Of a stretch of 64,000 bases of DNA, positions 43,040 through 51,787 are shown in pieces; the stretch's first letter is position 1; the number at the start of each line of letters is the position of its first letter. This stretch comes from an uncultured Collinsella sp. GTDB taxonomy: Bacteria; Actinomycetota; Coriobacteriia; Coriobacteriales; Coriobacteriaceae. The stretch lies in NCBI GenBank assembly GCA_959599915.1, contig CAUGJE010000001.1, positions 262,112 through 326,111 of the forward strand, in the 5' to 3' direction. A model generated the notes under the pieces. That model had not been told where the DNA came from, did no database searches, and saw only the letters and a program-made list of their open reading frames with translations. The translations under genes and the position numbers were made by a program.

Positions 43040-43981
43040 ATGTCAGAATTCATTAGGCCTCAGGTTCAGGTCGAAGAGATCAACGAGACGTCTGCTCGTG
43101 TCTCCGTCGAGCCGCTCGAGCGTGGCTACGGCGATACGCTGGGTAACTCCCTTCGTCGCGTACTTCTGTCCTCGCTCGAGGGTGCCGCCGTCGAGGCTAT
43201 TCAGATCGATGGTGCACAGCACGAGTTCATGACCATCCCTAACATGGTCGAGGATGTCACCGACATCGTCCTGAATGTCAAGGGTCTTGTCTTCAGGGCT
43301 CTCGGCACGACCGACGAGGCGACCGCCACCATTTCTGTTGACGGCCCCTGCGAGGTCACCGGTGCGGACTTCTTTATTCCGTCCGAGTTTGAGCTGGTCA
43401 ACCCCGAGCAGCACATCGCTACGCTTACCGAGGGTGGCCATCTCACCATGAGCATGCGCATCGGCTATGGCCGCGGCTATGTCTCTGGCGAGGCTAACAA
43501 GCGCGACAACGATCCCATCGGTGTGATCCACGTCGACTCGCTGTACTCGCCGGTGTCCCGTTGCGCCAAGCTCGTTGAGGCTTGCCGTGTCGGTCAGCAC
43601 ACCGACTACGACCGCCTTGTCCTCGAGATCGAGACCAACGGCTCCATCGCTCCGCGCGACGCCGTGGTCCAGGCTGCCAATATCATCAACCAGCATATGG
43701 CTGCCTTTATGAACCTTGCCGAGACCCCCGAGGTCGAGGAGGAGGCTTCGATCTTCGCTCCCGAGGTCACCAACGACAACGCCGAGCTGGACAAGCAGAT
43801 CGAGGATCTGGACCTTTCCGTCCGTTCCTACAACTGCCTTAAGCGCGCCAGCATTCACTCGGTCCGTCAGCTCGTTGAGTTCTCGGAGAACGATCTGCTT
43901 AACATCCGTAACTTCGGTGTTAAGTCGATCGAGGAAGTGAAGGACAAGCTTGAGTCCATGGGCCTGAGCCTGAAGGCTTAA
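43040..43981 (+). CDS. rpoA: RNA polymerase subunit alpha
   Basis: The 313-aa protein has the N-terminal assembly domain (PLERGYGDTLGNSLRRVLLS near residue 30) and the C-terminal DNA-binding domain (LDLSVRSYNCLKRASIHSV, then NLLNIRNFGVKSIEEV-like DLLNIRNFG). The two are joined by an acidic linker of about 25 residues (EVEEEASIFAPEVTNDNA). It scaffolds RNA polymerase and binds UP elements. GGAGGTAATAC precedes the ATG. Confidence 0.97.
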   Translation: MSEFIRPQVQVEEINETSARVSVEPLERGYGDTLGNSLRRVLLSSLEGAAVEAIQIDGAQHEFMTIPNMVEDVTDIVLNVKGLVFRALGTTDEATATISVDGPCEVTGADFFIPSEFELVNPEQHIATLTEGGHLTMSMRIGYGRGYVSGEANKRDNDPIGVIHVDSLYSPVSRCAKLVEACRVGQHTDYDRLVLEIETNGSIAPRDAVVQAANIINQHMAAFMNLAETPEVEEEASIFAPEVTNDNAELDKQIEDLDLSVRSYNCLKRASIHSVRQLVEFSENDLLNIRNFGVKSIEEVKDKLESMGLSLKA

Positions 43982-44011
43982 TGCTTCGCATATTTGAGGA
44001 GAAACTAGACC

Positions 44012-44479
44012 ATGCGTCACAACGTTAAGAAGGGCCTGAAGCTCGGCACCGATGCGAGCCACACCAAGGCCATGAAGAAGAGCCTGGCCAAGGCCCTCTT
44101 CGAGAACGACCGCATCAAGACCACCGAGACCCGCGCTAAGGCGCTGCGTTCGGTCGTCGACCCGATCATCACTTGGGCCAAGAAGGGCGACCTGCACTCT
44201 CGTCGTCTGGCTATCGCCAAGCTCGGCGATAAGCAGCTCGTTGCCGAGATCTTCGACAAGGCTGCCCAGGGCATGTGGCAGGACCGCAACGGCGGTTACA
44301 CCCGCATCATGAAGCTCGGCAACCGCAAGGGCGACAACGCTCCCATCGTTATCATGGAGCTCGTCACCGAGCCTTGCACGCCTAAGGCCAAGAAGGCTGC
44401 TCCGGCCCCCAAGAAGGCCGCTGCTCCCAAGAAGGTCGAGGCCGTCGAGGAGGCTCCTGCTGAGGAGACCGCTGAGTAG
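44012..44479 (+). CDS. rplQ: 50S ribosomal protein L17 with Ala/Lys/Glu-rich tail
   Basis: The 155-aa protein has the L17 domain (NVKKGLKLGTDASHTKAMKK, ending NAPIVIMELV, about residues 1-117). A low-complexity C-terminal extension (KKAAPAPKKAAAPKKVEAVE, then EAPAEETAE) adds about 38 residues, a feature of actinobacterial L17. L17 sits near the exit tunnel. A strong terminator follows at 44506-44537. Confidence 0.97.
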   Translation: MRHNVKKGLKLGTDASHTKAMKKSLAKALFENDRIKTTETRAKALRSVVDPIITWAKKGDLHSRRLAIAKLGDKQLVAEIFDKAAQGMWQDRNGGYTRIMKLGNRKGDNAPIVIMELVTEPCTPKAKKAAPAPKKAAAPKKVEAVEEAPAEETAE

Positions 44480-44505
44480 ACTTTCCGTCTGCATAGGCTA
44501 TATTC

Positions 44506-44537
44506 GAGGGGTACGTTCGCGTACCCCTCTTTTTTTG
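44506..44537 (+). terminator. Terminator of the rpoA-rplQ operon
   Basis: GAGGGGTACG and CGTACCCCTC form a perfect 10-base stem with loop TTCG, followed by seven T. Confidence 0.9.
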
Positions 44538-44571
44538 TCGCGATACCGTTGCTTGTTTGTTGGGAGCGCCC

Positions 44572-45396
44572 ATGACTGCGCCGTCTGATTTCAATTCGAT
44601 TTCCGAGCTTGACGCCACACTCGTATTTCGTGTGGCCTATGATGGCTCGTCGTATAGCGGATTTGCCGAGCAGCCGGGACAGACGACGGTTGCTGGTGAG
44701 CTACGTCGAGCCATCGAGACGCTGCTTCGCCGCCCGATCGATCTGACGTGCGCGGGGCGTACCGATGCCGGCGTGCATGCCGTGGCTCAGTACATCAGCG
44801 TGCCCGTTACGGACGCTGAGCTCGCTCTGACGCGCCGTAGGTGGCTGCGGGCCATGGATGCCCTGCTGCCCAAAGATATCGCCATAAACGAGGTCTACAG
44901 GGCCCGTAAAGGCTTTTCTGCACGCTTTGACGCGCATTCCCGTACGTATACATACCGTATTGCCGATCGCGATGCGCGCCCCGTGCTGTCCCGCGGTGCC
45001 GTGTGGTGGCATCGCTATCCCTTGGATGTTGAGGCTATGTCTTCTGCCTGCCCCGCGCTGCTGGGCGAGCAGGACTTTAAAAGCTTTTGCAAGGTTGCCT
45101 CGGCCGTTGGCAAGCCCACGCATCGCTGCGTGATTCGTGCCGAATTTGGCCATGAGGTTGCGTTTGGCGAGGACATCCTGACGTTTACCATCGAGGGCAA
45201 TGCGTTTCTGCATTCGATGGTCCGTACGATCGTGGGCACGCTTGTCGAGATTGGCATGCATCGCCGTGAACCCGAGTGGATGCGCGAGGTTATCGATGCT
45301 TGCGACCGTACCGCTGCGGGCCCCACGGCTCCTGCCTGCGGCCTTGCGTTTATGGGCGTGGATTACGATCCCGCCGAGCTTGTCGTGCTCGACTAG
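44572..45396 (+). CDS. truA: tRNA pseudouridine(38-40) synthase TruA
   Basis: The ATG at 44572 (MTAPSDFNSISELDATLVFR) gives 274 aa; a TTG five codons earlier is also open. The catalytic Asp is in CAGRTDAGVHAVAQ (about residues 60-73). The later RTYTYRIADRDARPVL and FLHSMVRTIVGTLVEIG are TruA hallmarks. It makes pseudouridine in the anticodon arm of many tRNAs. It commonly follows rplQ, as here, but lies behind a terminator. Confidence 0.95.
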   Translation: MTAPSDFNSISELDATLVFRVAYDGSSYSGFAEQPGQTTVAGELRRAIETLLRRPIDLTCAGRTDAGVHAVAQYISVPVTDAELALTRRRWLRAMDALLPKDIAINEVYRARKGFSARFDAHSRTYTYRIADRDARPVLSRGAVWWHRYPLDVEAMSSACPALLGEQDFKSFCKVASAVGKPTHRCVIRAEFGHEVAFGEDILTFTIEGNAFLHSMVRTIVGTLVEIGMHRREPEWMREVIDACDRTAAGPTAPACGLAFMGVDYDPAELVVLD

Positions 45397-45557
45397 GGGA
45401 GGGCTCGACGTGTCGTGCGTCGACACCTGTCATCTGTGGGCTGCGCGTGTGCAACATCTGTTCTTGGCGTGCAATGCAACCGGTGTCTCATTGCTTTTAT
45501 TGCCGGGGTGTACCATGAACCACGGTTTGATTCATTGCTGTCGAGAGGACGGATAAT

Positions 45558-46598
45558 TTGGTTCGACGTGGTTCGCATCCGCGACTTTCGGTGATCCTTG
45601 TGGTAGAAGGTTCGCCCAGCTATGCGATGCGTGCGCTCGAGAGTATCCAGAACCAAGACCTCTACGATTTGCAGATTGTCGTTGTCTGCCGCGATGCTGC
45701 GCCCGGTGTGCGCCATTCGCTTCAAGTTGCTGCCGACAGGGACATCCATATTGATTTGATTGACGTCGAGGACGCGAAGCGCGGCGCTTGTCTTCGTGCC
45801 GGTTTTGATGCCTCGCGCGGCTCTCAAATCATAGCCATGAACGCCGATGAGTGGTTTGCTCCGCAGGCCCTTTCCAAGATGGTCGATATCGCGTGCGATA
45901 CTGCGGCAGACATTGTGCTCCCCTCGGTGTCGCTCGATCGATACGATGCGCATCGCGAGCGTCATTCGCGCGTCTTGGATGCTGCCTCTATTGCCATAGA
46001 AGACGAGTCTTCTATGGTGACTGGGCTGCCCCAGTTGATTTTGGGCGGCCTAGTCGCTCAGACCTCTGGCGTGATGTATAGCCGTCCGCTGTTTGAGGCA
46101 TGCCTGTCGCGCGGCAAGGCGTACCGTACGGTTGAGTTTATGGCTTATGCGCTCTCGCAGGCACGATTCGTGTCCGGCTGCGGCGACGCTTGTTTCCACG
46201 CGGCGGCACCTAAGCTTACAGATGCCTTTGATCCCACCATGTATGCCAGGATATCCGATGACACTCGAGCGCTCGACGAGCTTGCGGACTCACTCTCGGA
46301 AGCAGATAGCGGTGGTCGGCTCAAGCTGGCAAGCCAAAAGTTCTACTTTGCCGGACTGGTCGCCTGCATCGAGAATTTGTGTCTGAGCCCGCATGGGGTG
46401 TCGTCAATCGAGCGTTCCGCCCGCATGCGTGATATGCTCGAGGCGCCTCGAACCCGTCAGATGGTCGCCGCGCTCAAGGATAACCATCGGGGACTCGGTC
46501 TGTTGTTTGGGCCGATCGCCAGCGCCAAGCCCGCGCGCTGCGTGATGTGTACGCATCTGGCAGCTTTTCTTAACCGGACGGGCGCAAAAACCGCCTAA
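45558..46598 (+). CDS. Family 2-like glycosyltransferase
   Basis: The 346-aa protein starts at TTG 45558 after GAGAGGACGGATAA. The N-terminal GT-A fold shows RLSVILVVEGSPSYAMRALE, VVCRDAAPG and a modified donor-site motif NADEWFAPQALSKM, where a D-x-D would be expected. The C-terminal 150 residues are helical. It may build a surface polysaccharide or teichoic-type polymer, but the altered donor motif leaves activity open. It stands alone between truA and argR. Confidence 0.65.
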   Translation: MVRRGSHPRLSVILVVEGSPSYAMRALESIQNQDLYDLQIVVVCRDAAPGVRHSLQVAADRDIHIDLIDVEDAKRGACLRAGFDASRGSQIIAMNADEWFAPQALSKMVDIACDTAADIVLPSVSLDRYDAHRERHSRVLDAASIAIEDESSMVTGLPQLILGGLVAQTSGVMYSRPLFEACLSRGKAYRTVEFMAYALSQARFVSGCGDACFHAAAPKLTDAFDPTMYARISDDTRALDELADSLSEADSGGRLKLASQKFYFAGLVACIENLCLSPHGVSSIERSARMRDMLEAPRTRQMVAALKDNHRGLGLLFGPIASAKPARCVMCTHLAAFLNRTGAKTA

Positions 46599-46730
46599 AC
46601 GGCTCATTACGAAACAAACTTGCATAGAATTGTTTCGAAATGCGTTCTTATACACAAAAGCCTTCAAATAGCGTTAAACTATTCAATCACTGATTGATTG
46701 TCTCCGCCATCTTTTGGAGAGAGGGTTTGT

Positions 46731-47168
46731 ATGGCTAAAAAACGCAATGGGCGCCAGGATGCCATTAGAGATATTGTGCGCAATAAGGATGTCCGCACGC
46801 AGCGCGTGCTGGTCGATGAGCTCCGTGCTATGGGCTTTGATTGCACGCAGGCGACTGTCTCTCGCGATATTGCCGATATGGGGCTGCGTAAGCTCCCTGA
46901 GGGCATCTATGTTCTGGCAGAGGACCTGCACCTGCAGCGTATGGTTTCCGAGCTCGTAACGGGCGTTCTGCGTACCGATAATCTGGTTATGATCAAGGCT
47001 CAGCCTGGCACGGCTTCCGGCATCGCCGCCGCCGTTGATGCGGCAGAGTTACCCGATGTGCTTGGCTCGCTTGCCGGCAACGATACGATTTTGGTTATTG
47101 CCCAGACGGCCGAGGACGGCGAGCGTCTCGAGGCGCTGATCAATAAGCTGAGCAATTCTCGCAAGTAG
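46731..47168 (+). CDS. argR: Arginine repressor ArgR
   Basis: The ATG at 46731 (MAKKRNGRQDAIRDIVRNKD) follows GAGAGAGGGTTT and gives 145 aa. The winged helix has TQATVSRDIADMGLRKLPEG (about residues 37-56) and the C-terminal oligomerisation/arginine domain GTASGIAAAVDAAEL and AGNDTILVIAQT. ArgR senses arginine and controls its metabolism. No arg gene is next to it. The AT-rich upstream gap contains small inverted repeats (AATAG/CTATT near 46,670) that might be an ARG box, but the match is weak. Confidence 0.93.
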   Translation: MAKKRNGRQDAIRDIVRNKDVRTQRVLVDELRAMGFDCTQATVSRDIADMGLRKLPEGIYVLAEDLHLQRMVSELVTGVLRTDNLVMIKAQPGTASGIAAAVDAAELPDVLGSLAGNDTILVIAQTAEDGERLEALINKLSNSRK

Positions 47169-47219
47169 GCGTGCGGGCCGTGTGCTCGGCACTGTGCGCG
47201 CTGACATCGTGGCTTGTAA

Positions 47220-47252
47220 GGGGTATCGACGTTGGTCGGTACCCCCTTTTTG
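47220..47252 (+). terminator. Terminator after argR
   Basis: GGGGTATCGAC and GTCGGTACCCC pair (one G-T) around GTTG, followed by CTTTTTG. Confidence 0.85.
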
Positions 47253-47293
47253 TTTGCCGGTATAAAGACCGCCCACCAGGTCGCTTTAAACTA

Positions 47294-47332
47294 AAAGGCC
47301 CCCGAGCAGTTTAATAAGCTGATCGGGGGCCT
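47294..47332 (-). terminator. Terminator of the penicillin-binding protein gene
   Basis: On the minus strand AAGGCCCCCGATCAG pairs with CTGCTCGGGGGCCTT (one mismatch) and is followed by TTAGTTT. It lies just beyond the stop of the minus-strand gene at 47356. Confidence 0.8.
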
Positions 47333-47355
47333 TGTTGCTTATGGCCGGATGATTT

Positions 47356-49551
47356 CTAGCCGACCGTATCGTCAGGCGTGGGGGAGGGGTCGGGAGTGGG
47401 CGTAGGCGTAGGCGTGCCGCCATCGCCGCCGGTCGAACCACCAGTGGAGCCGCCCGTCGAGCCGCCGGTCGTACCGGTGTCGCCGGTGGTGTCGCCGCCC
47501 GTGGTCTCGGTGGTCGTGGTCGTCGTGGTAGTTGTTGTGGTGGTGGTTTCCTCTTCGTCCTCGTCCTTGTCCTTGTCGTCGTTCTCCGTCTTCTTGGCGT
47601 TGTTGGTGCCGTAGAACTTCCAGACGCTGTTGTTCTTATAGGTGGGCGCCGTTCCGGTCGCAAACTCCTCGCGCTCGGTACCGGTCAGAACAGTGTTCAT
47701 AAACCGCTTAAAGACAGGCAGGTTGGTGCTATCGCCCAGCAGGTCCGTGCCGTATTTTTGGATGGGGATCTCGCCCGCGGAATAGCCGGTCCACAGGGCG
47801 CACGCCAGCTGCGGGGTATAGCCGCAGAACCACAGGTTGGTGGTGTTGTCGGTGGTGCCCGTCTTGCCGGCATAGGGCTGGTTGACGCTTAGGGCACCGG
47901 CAGCGCCCGTACCGCCGCCCTGCATGACGCCGGACAGAACATCGGTGACCGCGGCGGCCTCGCCCTCGGTAAGCACCTGTGAGGGATTGTCCGTGTGCTG
48001 GTACAGCACCGAGCCGGTACGAGAGTCAATCTCGGTGATGGCGATCGGCTGGCGATAGTAGCCGCCATTGGCAAACGTCGCGTAGGCGGCGGCCATCTCG
48101 AGCGGCGAGATCGAGCCGGTGCCGAGCGTCATGACGGGAACGTCCTCGATGTTGTCCTTGGCGGGGTCGATGCCGAGCTTTTTGACGAGCGAGATGATCT
48201 TGCTGTTGCCGACGGCTTCCGCCACCTGGATGTAGCCGGTGTTGGAGGAGTATGCCGTCGCCTGCTTAAGCGTGATGTTGCCATAGCTATGGTTGGCGTA
48301 GTTTTGGACCTCGGTCGTGGTGCCCTTGGCCTTGAGCGGCGAGTTGCAGTTGAGGGTGACGTTGGGGTTCATGCCGTTTTGGATGGCAGTTGCCAGCGTA
48401 AAGGCCTTAAAGGTGGAGCCGACGGGACGCTTGGCCGTGGCATGGTTTACGTGGTTCTCGTCGGCGTTGTAGTCGTAGCCGCCCACCATGCACTTGATGT
48501 AGCCGGTCTTGGGGTCGACGACGACCATGCCCATGTCCAGGCCGTCGAGCGAGAGCGTGTCGAGCTGCTCGCGAACGGCATTCTCTGCCACCTGCTGCAT
48601 CGTGGGGTCGATGGTGGTCTTGACGGTCAGGCCGCCCTTAAAGAGCACGTCGGTCGAGAACTCCTGCTCCAGCAGCTGCTTAACATAGGCGACAAAGTAG
48701 GGCTGCGAGTATACGTCGACGCCGCTGCCCGAAATCTCGGTCACGTTGAGGGTGATGGGCTCGGCCTGTGCGGCATCGTGCTCCTCCTGGGTGATGTGGC
48801 CCAGGCGCAACATGTTGTCAAGGACCTTGTTGCGACGGGACAGTGCCAGATCAGGATTGACCGTGGGGTCGTACTGCGAGGGCGAGTTGGGAAGGCCGAT
48901 GAGCAGCGCGGCTTCGCTGAGGGTGAGGTCGGCGGCGCTCTTGGACAGATAGGTTTCGGCCGCGGCCTCGATGCCGTAGGCGCCGTGGCCGTAATAGATG
49001 GTGTTGAGGTACATCATGAGGATCTCGTCTTTGGAGTACATGTCCTCCATCTTGATGGCGATGTAGGCCTCGCGCACCTTACGCTCGATGGTCGAGTCGA
49101 ACTGCTCCTCCTGCAGAATGGTGTTGCGCACCAGCTGCTGGGTGATAGTCGAGGCGCCTTCGTGCCCGCCGCCGAGGGTTGCCACCGCAGCACGCGCGAT
49201 ACCCCACAGGTCGATACCGCCGTGCTCGTAGAAGCGCTCGTCCTCGACGTCAACGGTGCCCTGCAGCACGTAGGGGGAGACCTCGTCCTTGGTGATGGAC
49301 TTGCGGTTTTGCGTGTAGAAGCTCGCGATCTTGTTGCCGTTGCAGTCGATGATCTCGGTGGGCTCGCTCACCAGATACGCGTTGGCGTCTGTGTAGTCGG
49401 GCAGATCGGACAGCCAGCGGTTGACGTTGCCGATCATGCCGATGCCAAACGCCACGCCCGCAATCAGCAGAAAGCCCAAAAACGAGAGCAGGATTATGGG
49501 CAGGGCGTGCGTCTTTGAACGGCTGTGTCCCTGTCGTTGGCGAGGACCCAT
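47356..49551 (-). CDS. Class A penicillin-binding protein (PBP1A-type)
   Basis: The start MGPRQRQGHSRSKTHALPII at 49551 has GGAGGT seven bases upstream and gives 731 aa. One membrane anchor (IILLSFLGFLLIAGVAFGIG) is followed by the GT51 glycosyltransferase domain (VEDERFYEHGGIDLWG; STITQQLVRNT) and the transpeptidase domain with GSTFKAF (active Ser and Lys), SSN in AYSSNTGYI, and GKTGTT. It polymerises and cross-links peptidoglycan. The last about 75 residues are a low-complexity tail of Asp/Glu, then a long Thr run, then GGST repeats and TPTPTP; such tails occur in actinobacterial PBPs and probably span or bind the wall. Confidence 0.93.
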   Translation of the reverse strand: MGPRQRQGHSRSKTHALPIILLSFLGFLLIAGVAFGIGMIGNVNRWLSDLPDYTDANAYLVSEPTEIIDCNGNKIASFYTQNRKSITKDEVSPYVLQGTVDVEDERFYEHGGIDLWGIARAAVATLGGGHEGASTITQQLVRNTILQEEQFDSTIERKVREAYIAIKMEDMYSKDEILMMYLNTIYYGHGAYGIEAAAETYLSKSAADLTLSEAALLIGLPNSPSQYDPTVNPDLALSRRNKVLDNMLRLGHITQEEHDAAQAEPITLNVTEISGSGVDVYSQPYFVAYVKQLLEQEFSTDVLFKGGLTVKTTIDPTMQQVAENAVREQLDTLSLDGLDMGMVVVDPKTGYIKCMVGGYDYNADENHVNHATAKRPVGSTFKAFTLATAIQNGMNPNVTLNCNSPLKAKGTTTEVQNYANHSYGNITLKQATAYSSNTGYIQVAEAVGNSKIISLVKKLGIDPAKDNIEDVPVMTLGTGSISPLEMAAAYATFANGGYYRQPIAITEIDSRTGSVLYQHTDNPSQVLTEGEAAAVTDVLSGVMQGGGTGAAGALSVNQPYAGKTGTTDNTTNLWFCGYTPQLACALWTGYSAGEIPIQKYGTDLLGDSTNLPVFKRFMNTVLTGTEREEFATGTAPTYKNNSVWKFYGTNNAKKTENDDKDKDEDEEETTTTTTTTTTTTTETTGGDTTGDTGTTGGSTGGSTGGSTGGDGGTPTPTPTPDPSPTPDDTVG

Positions 49552-49713
49552 ATATTGACCTCCAGGTATGTCGTGCCGGACGGTGGATGTGCCGTCGGGG
49601 CAGGATGGACATAAGTTATTACACGATAAACCAAACGGGGCGCGTGAGGCCTCGTGTATGCTGGAAGACGGCATTTTTCAGAGTGAATGCATACCTTGGT
49701 AAGGAGTTTGTCG

Positions 49714-51690
49714 ATGGCGATTCGGGCGATGGGGCCGAGCGGACAATACGAGACTGGATTGGATGCTGCCGGTGCGGCGCTGCCCGAGCTGCTGGCGCCG
49801 GCGGGCGGACTCGACCAGATGCTTGCGGCCATCGCCGCGGGCGCCGATGCCATCTATGCGGGGTTGGGCGGCTTTAACGCCCGTGTGAGCGCCCATGGCT
49901 TTACGGATAACGAGTTTGCGCGCGGCTGCGCCGTGGCGCATGCCCATGGCGTGCGCGTGTACGTAACGCTCAACGTGTTCGTGTTTGACGATGAGCTTGC
50001 CGACGCCGTGGCGTTGGGAGCTCATGCACTGGAGCTGGGCGCCGATGCTTTGATTGTCGCCGATGCCGGGCTGGCTTGTGCACTGCGCGCGGCGATTCCC
50101 GGGGTCGAGATTCACCTGTCCACGCAGGCGGGCGTTCATAGCGAAGGCGCCGTGCGGCTTGCCGCCGATGAGCTGGGGGTCGAGCGCGTGACGACGGCAC
50201 GCGAGCTGACGGTCGACGAGATTGCGGCGCTCTGTGCCACGGGCGTGCCCATCGAGGTATTCTGCCACGGTGCGATATGCATCGGCTATTCGGGGGCGTG
50301 CGAGTTTTCGGCCCTGCGGCGTGGGCGCTCGGCGATGCGCGGCGACTGCACGCAGCCGTGCCGTCTGGCGTACGACCTAGTGGACGAGGCGGGGCAGAGC
50401 GTTGTCGCCGTCGAGGGGGATCGTCTACTGTGTCCGCGTGACTATCTGGGTATTGTGCATCTGCCCGAGCTTGTAGATGCCGGCGTGGCGTCGCTCAAGA
50501 TCGAGGGCCGCATGAAGAATCCCGACTACGTCTTTAACGTGGTGAGGGTGTGGCGTCGGGCGCTCAATATGCTGCGCGACGGCACATGGGATGCCGTTGC
50601 GGTGCCGGCGCTTGAGCGCGAGCTGGGAAGGTCGTTCAACCGCGGCTTTACCGATGCGTATCTGCGGGGCCGTTCGGGCGCCGAGCTCATGAGCTTTGAG
50701 CGCGCGATCAACCAGGGCGTGCGCGTGGGCCACTTAGTGGCGGTGGGTCACGAAGAGGTGACGGTCGAGCTTGATGCCGCCGTGGCGGCGGGTGATACGC
50801 TCGAGATCCGATTTTACCCGGGTGCCGACGCGCGTCCCGATGTGCCCAAGCGCTGGCCACAGGTGCCTTGCCCCGTGGATGCCGCTGCGGGAGAGCGCAT
50901 CGTCGTGCATTGTAAACGCAAGGTGGACGCGGGCTGCGAGGTCTATCTGATTCGCAGCGCCGGCGTGCTGGGGCAGACGGCAACGGTGTTGGAGCGCATG
51001 CGGGCCGAGGCAGATGCGGTCGCGCCTGTTGAGCGGCCCGTTGAGGTGCTGCCGTTTGAGGGCGTTCTGGCGAATGTCGATGTGCCGACGGAGTTGGCGG
51101 GGCCGGCGGAGCCGGCAAAGCATGAGGCTTTTGCCCGTATGGTCTTTGCTTGGGAGCTGATGGATATGGATCCGCGCGATGAGTGTGGCTTGTCCGATGC
51201 GACGGTGGTGCTCGACGAAGTGTGCCGCTCAGGCGGCGCCGAGCGGACTTGGGCGCTTATGCAACGTGCCGGGCGCGTCGTCTGCCGCAATCTGGGGCAG
51301 GTGGCGATGGCCCGCGAGCTGGGCACGGCGTTTGACGTGGCGGCGCCGGTGTTCTGCGCCAATCGGGCCACGCTTGCTTGGCTGCGCGGGCTTGGTGCGG
51401 GGTGGGTATACTTGCCTGCCGAGTTGCTCGGCAATGATAGGGAGCGTATTGCCGAGCTGGCTGCTGAACCCGGCGTCTTGGGTCCGGTCGACGCCGACCG
51501 CCCCGAGCTCATGGTGTGCGAGCACTGCTTGCTGACTGCCGAGGGCGCCTGCGCCACGGATGCGACGGGGCAGGTCCGTTGCCGTGACTGCTCGCGCCGT
51601 CAGCAGGCGCGCTTTTTGATCGAACGTGACGGCACGCGTTTGCCGGTCGTTATCGACGCGTGCGGCAGGACGAGGATTTTCCTGTCGTAG
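49714..51690 (+). CDS. U32 peptidase-family protein (RlhA/TrhP-like)
   Basis: The ATG at 49714 follows AAGGAGTTTGTCG and gives 658 aa. The U32 core has LLAPAGGLDQMLAAIAAGAD, HLSTQAGVHS, and the signature EVFCHGAICIGYSGACEFSA followed by GDCTQPCR, a cysteine set that in relatives binds an iron-sulfur cluster. The end carries further cysteines (CEHCLLTAEGAC, CRDC). Characterised U32 proteins hydroxylate RNA bases (RlhA on 23S rRNA, TrhP on tRNA) rather than cut protein. It diverges from the PBP gene across about 160 bases. Confidence 0.88.
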   Translation: MAIRAMGPSGQYETGLDAAGAALPELLAPAGGLDQMLAAIAAGADAIYAGLGGFNARVSAHGFTDNEFARGCAVAHAHGVRVYVTLNVFVFDDELADAVALGAHALELGADALIVADAGLACALRAAIPGVEIHLSTQAGVHSEGAVRLAADELGVERVTTARELTVDEIAALCATGVPIEVFCHGAICIGYSGACEFSALRRGRSAMRGDCTQPCRLAYDLVDEAGQSVVAVEGDRLLCPRDYLGIVHLPELVDAGVASLKIEGRMKNPDYVFNVVRVWRRALNMLRDGTWDAVAVPALERELGRSFNRGFTDAYLRGRSGAELMSFERAINQGVRVGHLVAVGHEEVTVELDAAVAAGDTLEIRFYPGADARPDVPKRWPQVPCPVDAAAGERIVVHCKRKVDAGCEVYLIRSAGVLGQTATVLERMRAEADAVAPVERPVEVLPFEGVLANVDVPTELAGPAEPAKHEAFARMVFAWELMDMDPRDECGLSDATVVLDEVCRSGGAERTWALMQRAGRVVCRNLGQVAMARELGTAFDVAAPVFCANRATLAWLRGLGAGWVYLPAELLGNDRERIAELAAEPGVLGPVDADRPELMVCEHCLLTAEGACATDATGQVRCRDCSRRQQARFLIERDGTRLPVVIDACGRTRIFLS

Positions 51691-51787
51691 GTGTTCGGCC
51701 GCGCCGTTTTGGTTATTATGAGTGGGTTTATGAACTTCGAGCACCGCCGTATCCGGTGAGGGTGCTATAGCAAAAGGAGGATACCCA

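Noticed and set aside
47400..47560. Short tandem repeat array as an independent repeat element
   Set aside because: The repetitive bases are codons of the PBP tail (Thr and GGST repeats), so no separate element is needed.
47995..49518. 507-codon plus-strand open frame opposite the PBP
   Set aside because: Val/Gly/Asp-rich antisense shadow; the PBP on the minus strand has all catalytic motifs.
51691..51787. T-box leader upstream of tyrS
   Set aside because: The leader is under 100 bases and lacks the T-box core and an antiterminator.
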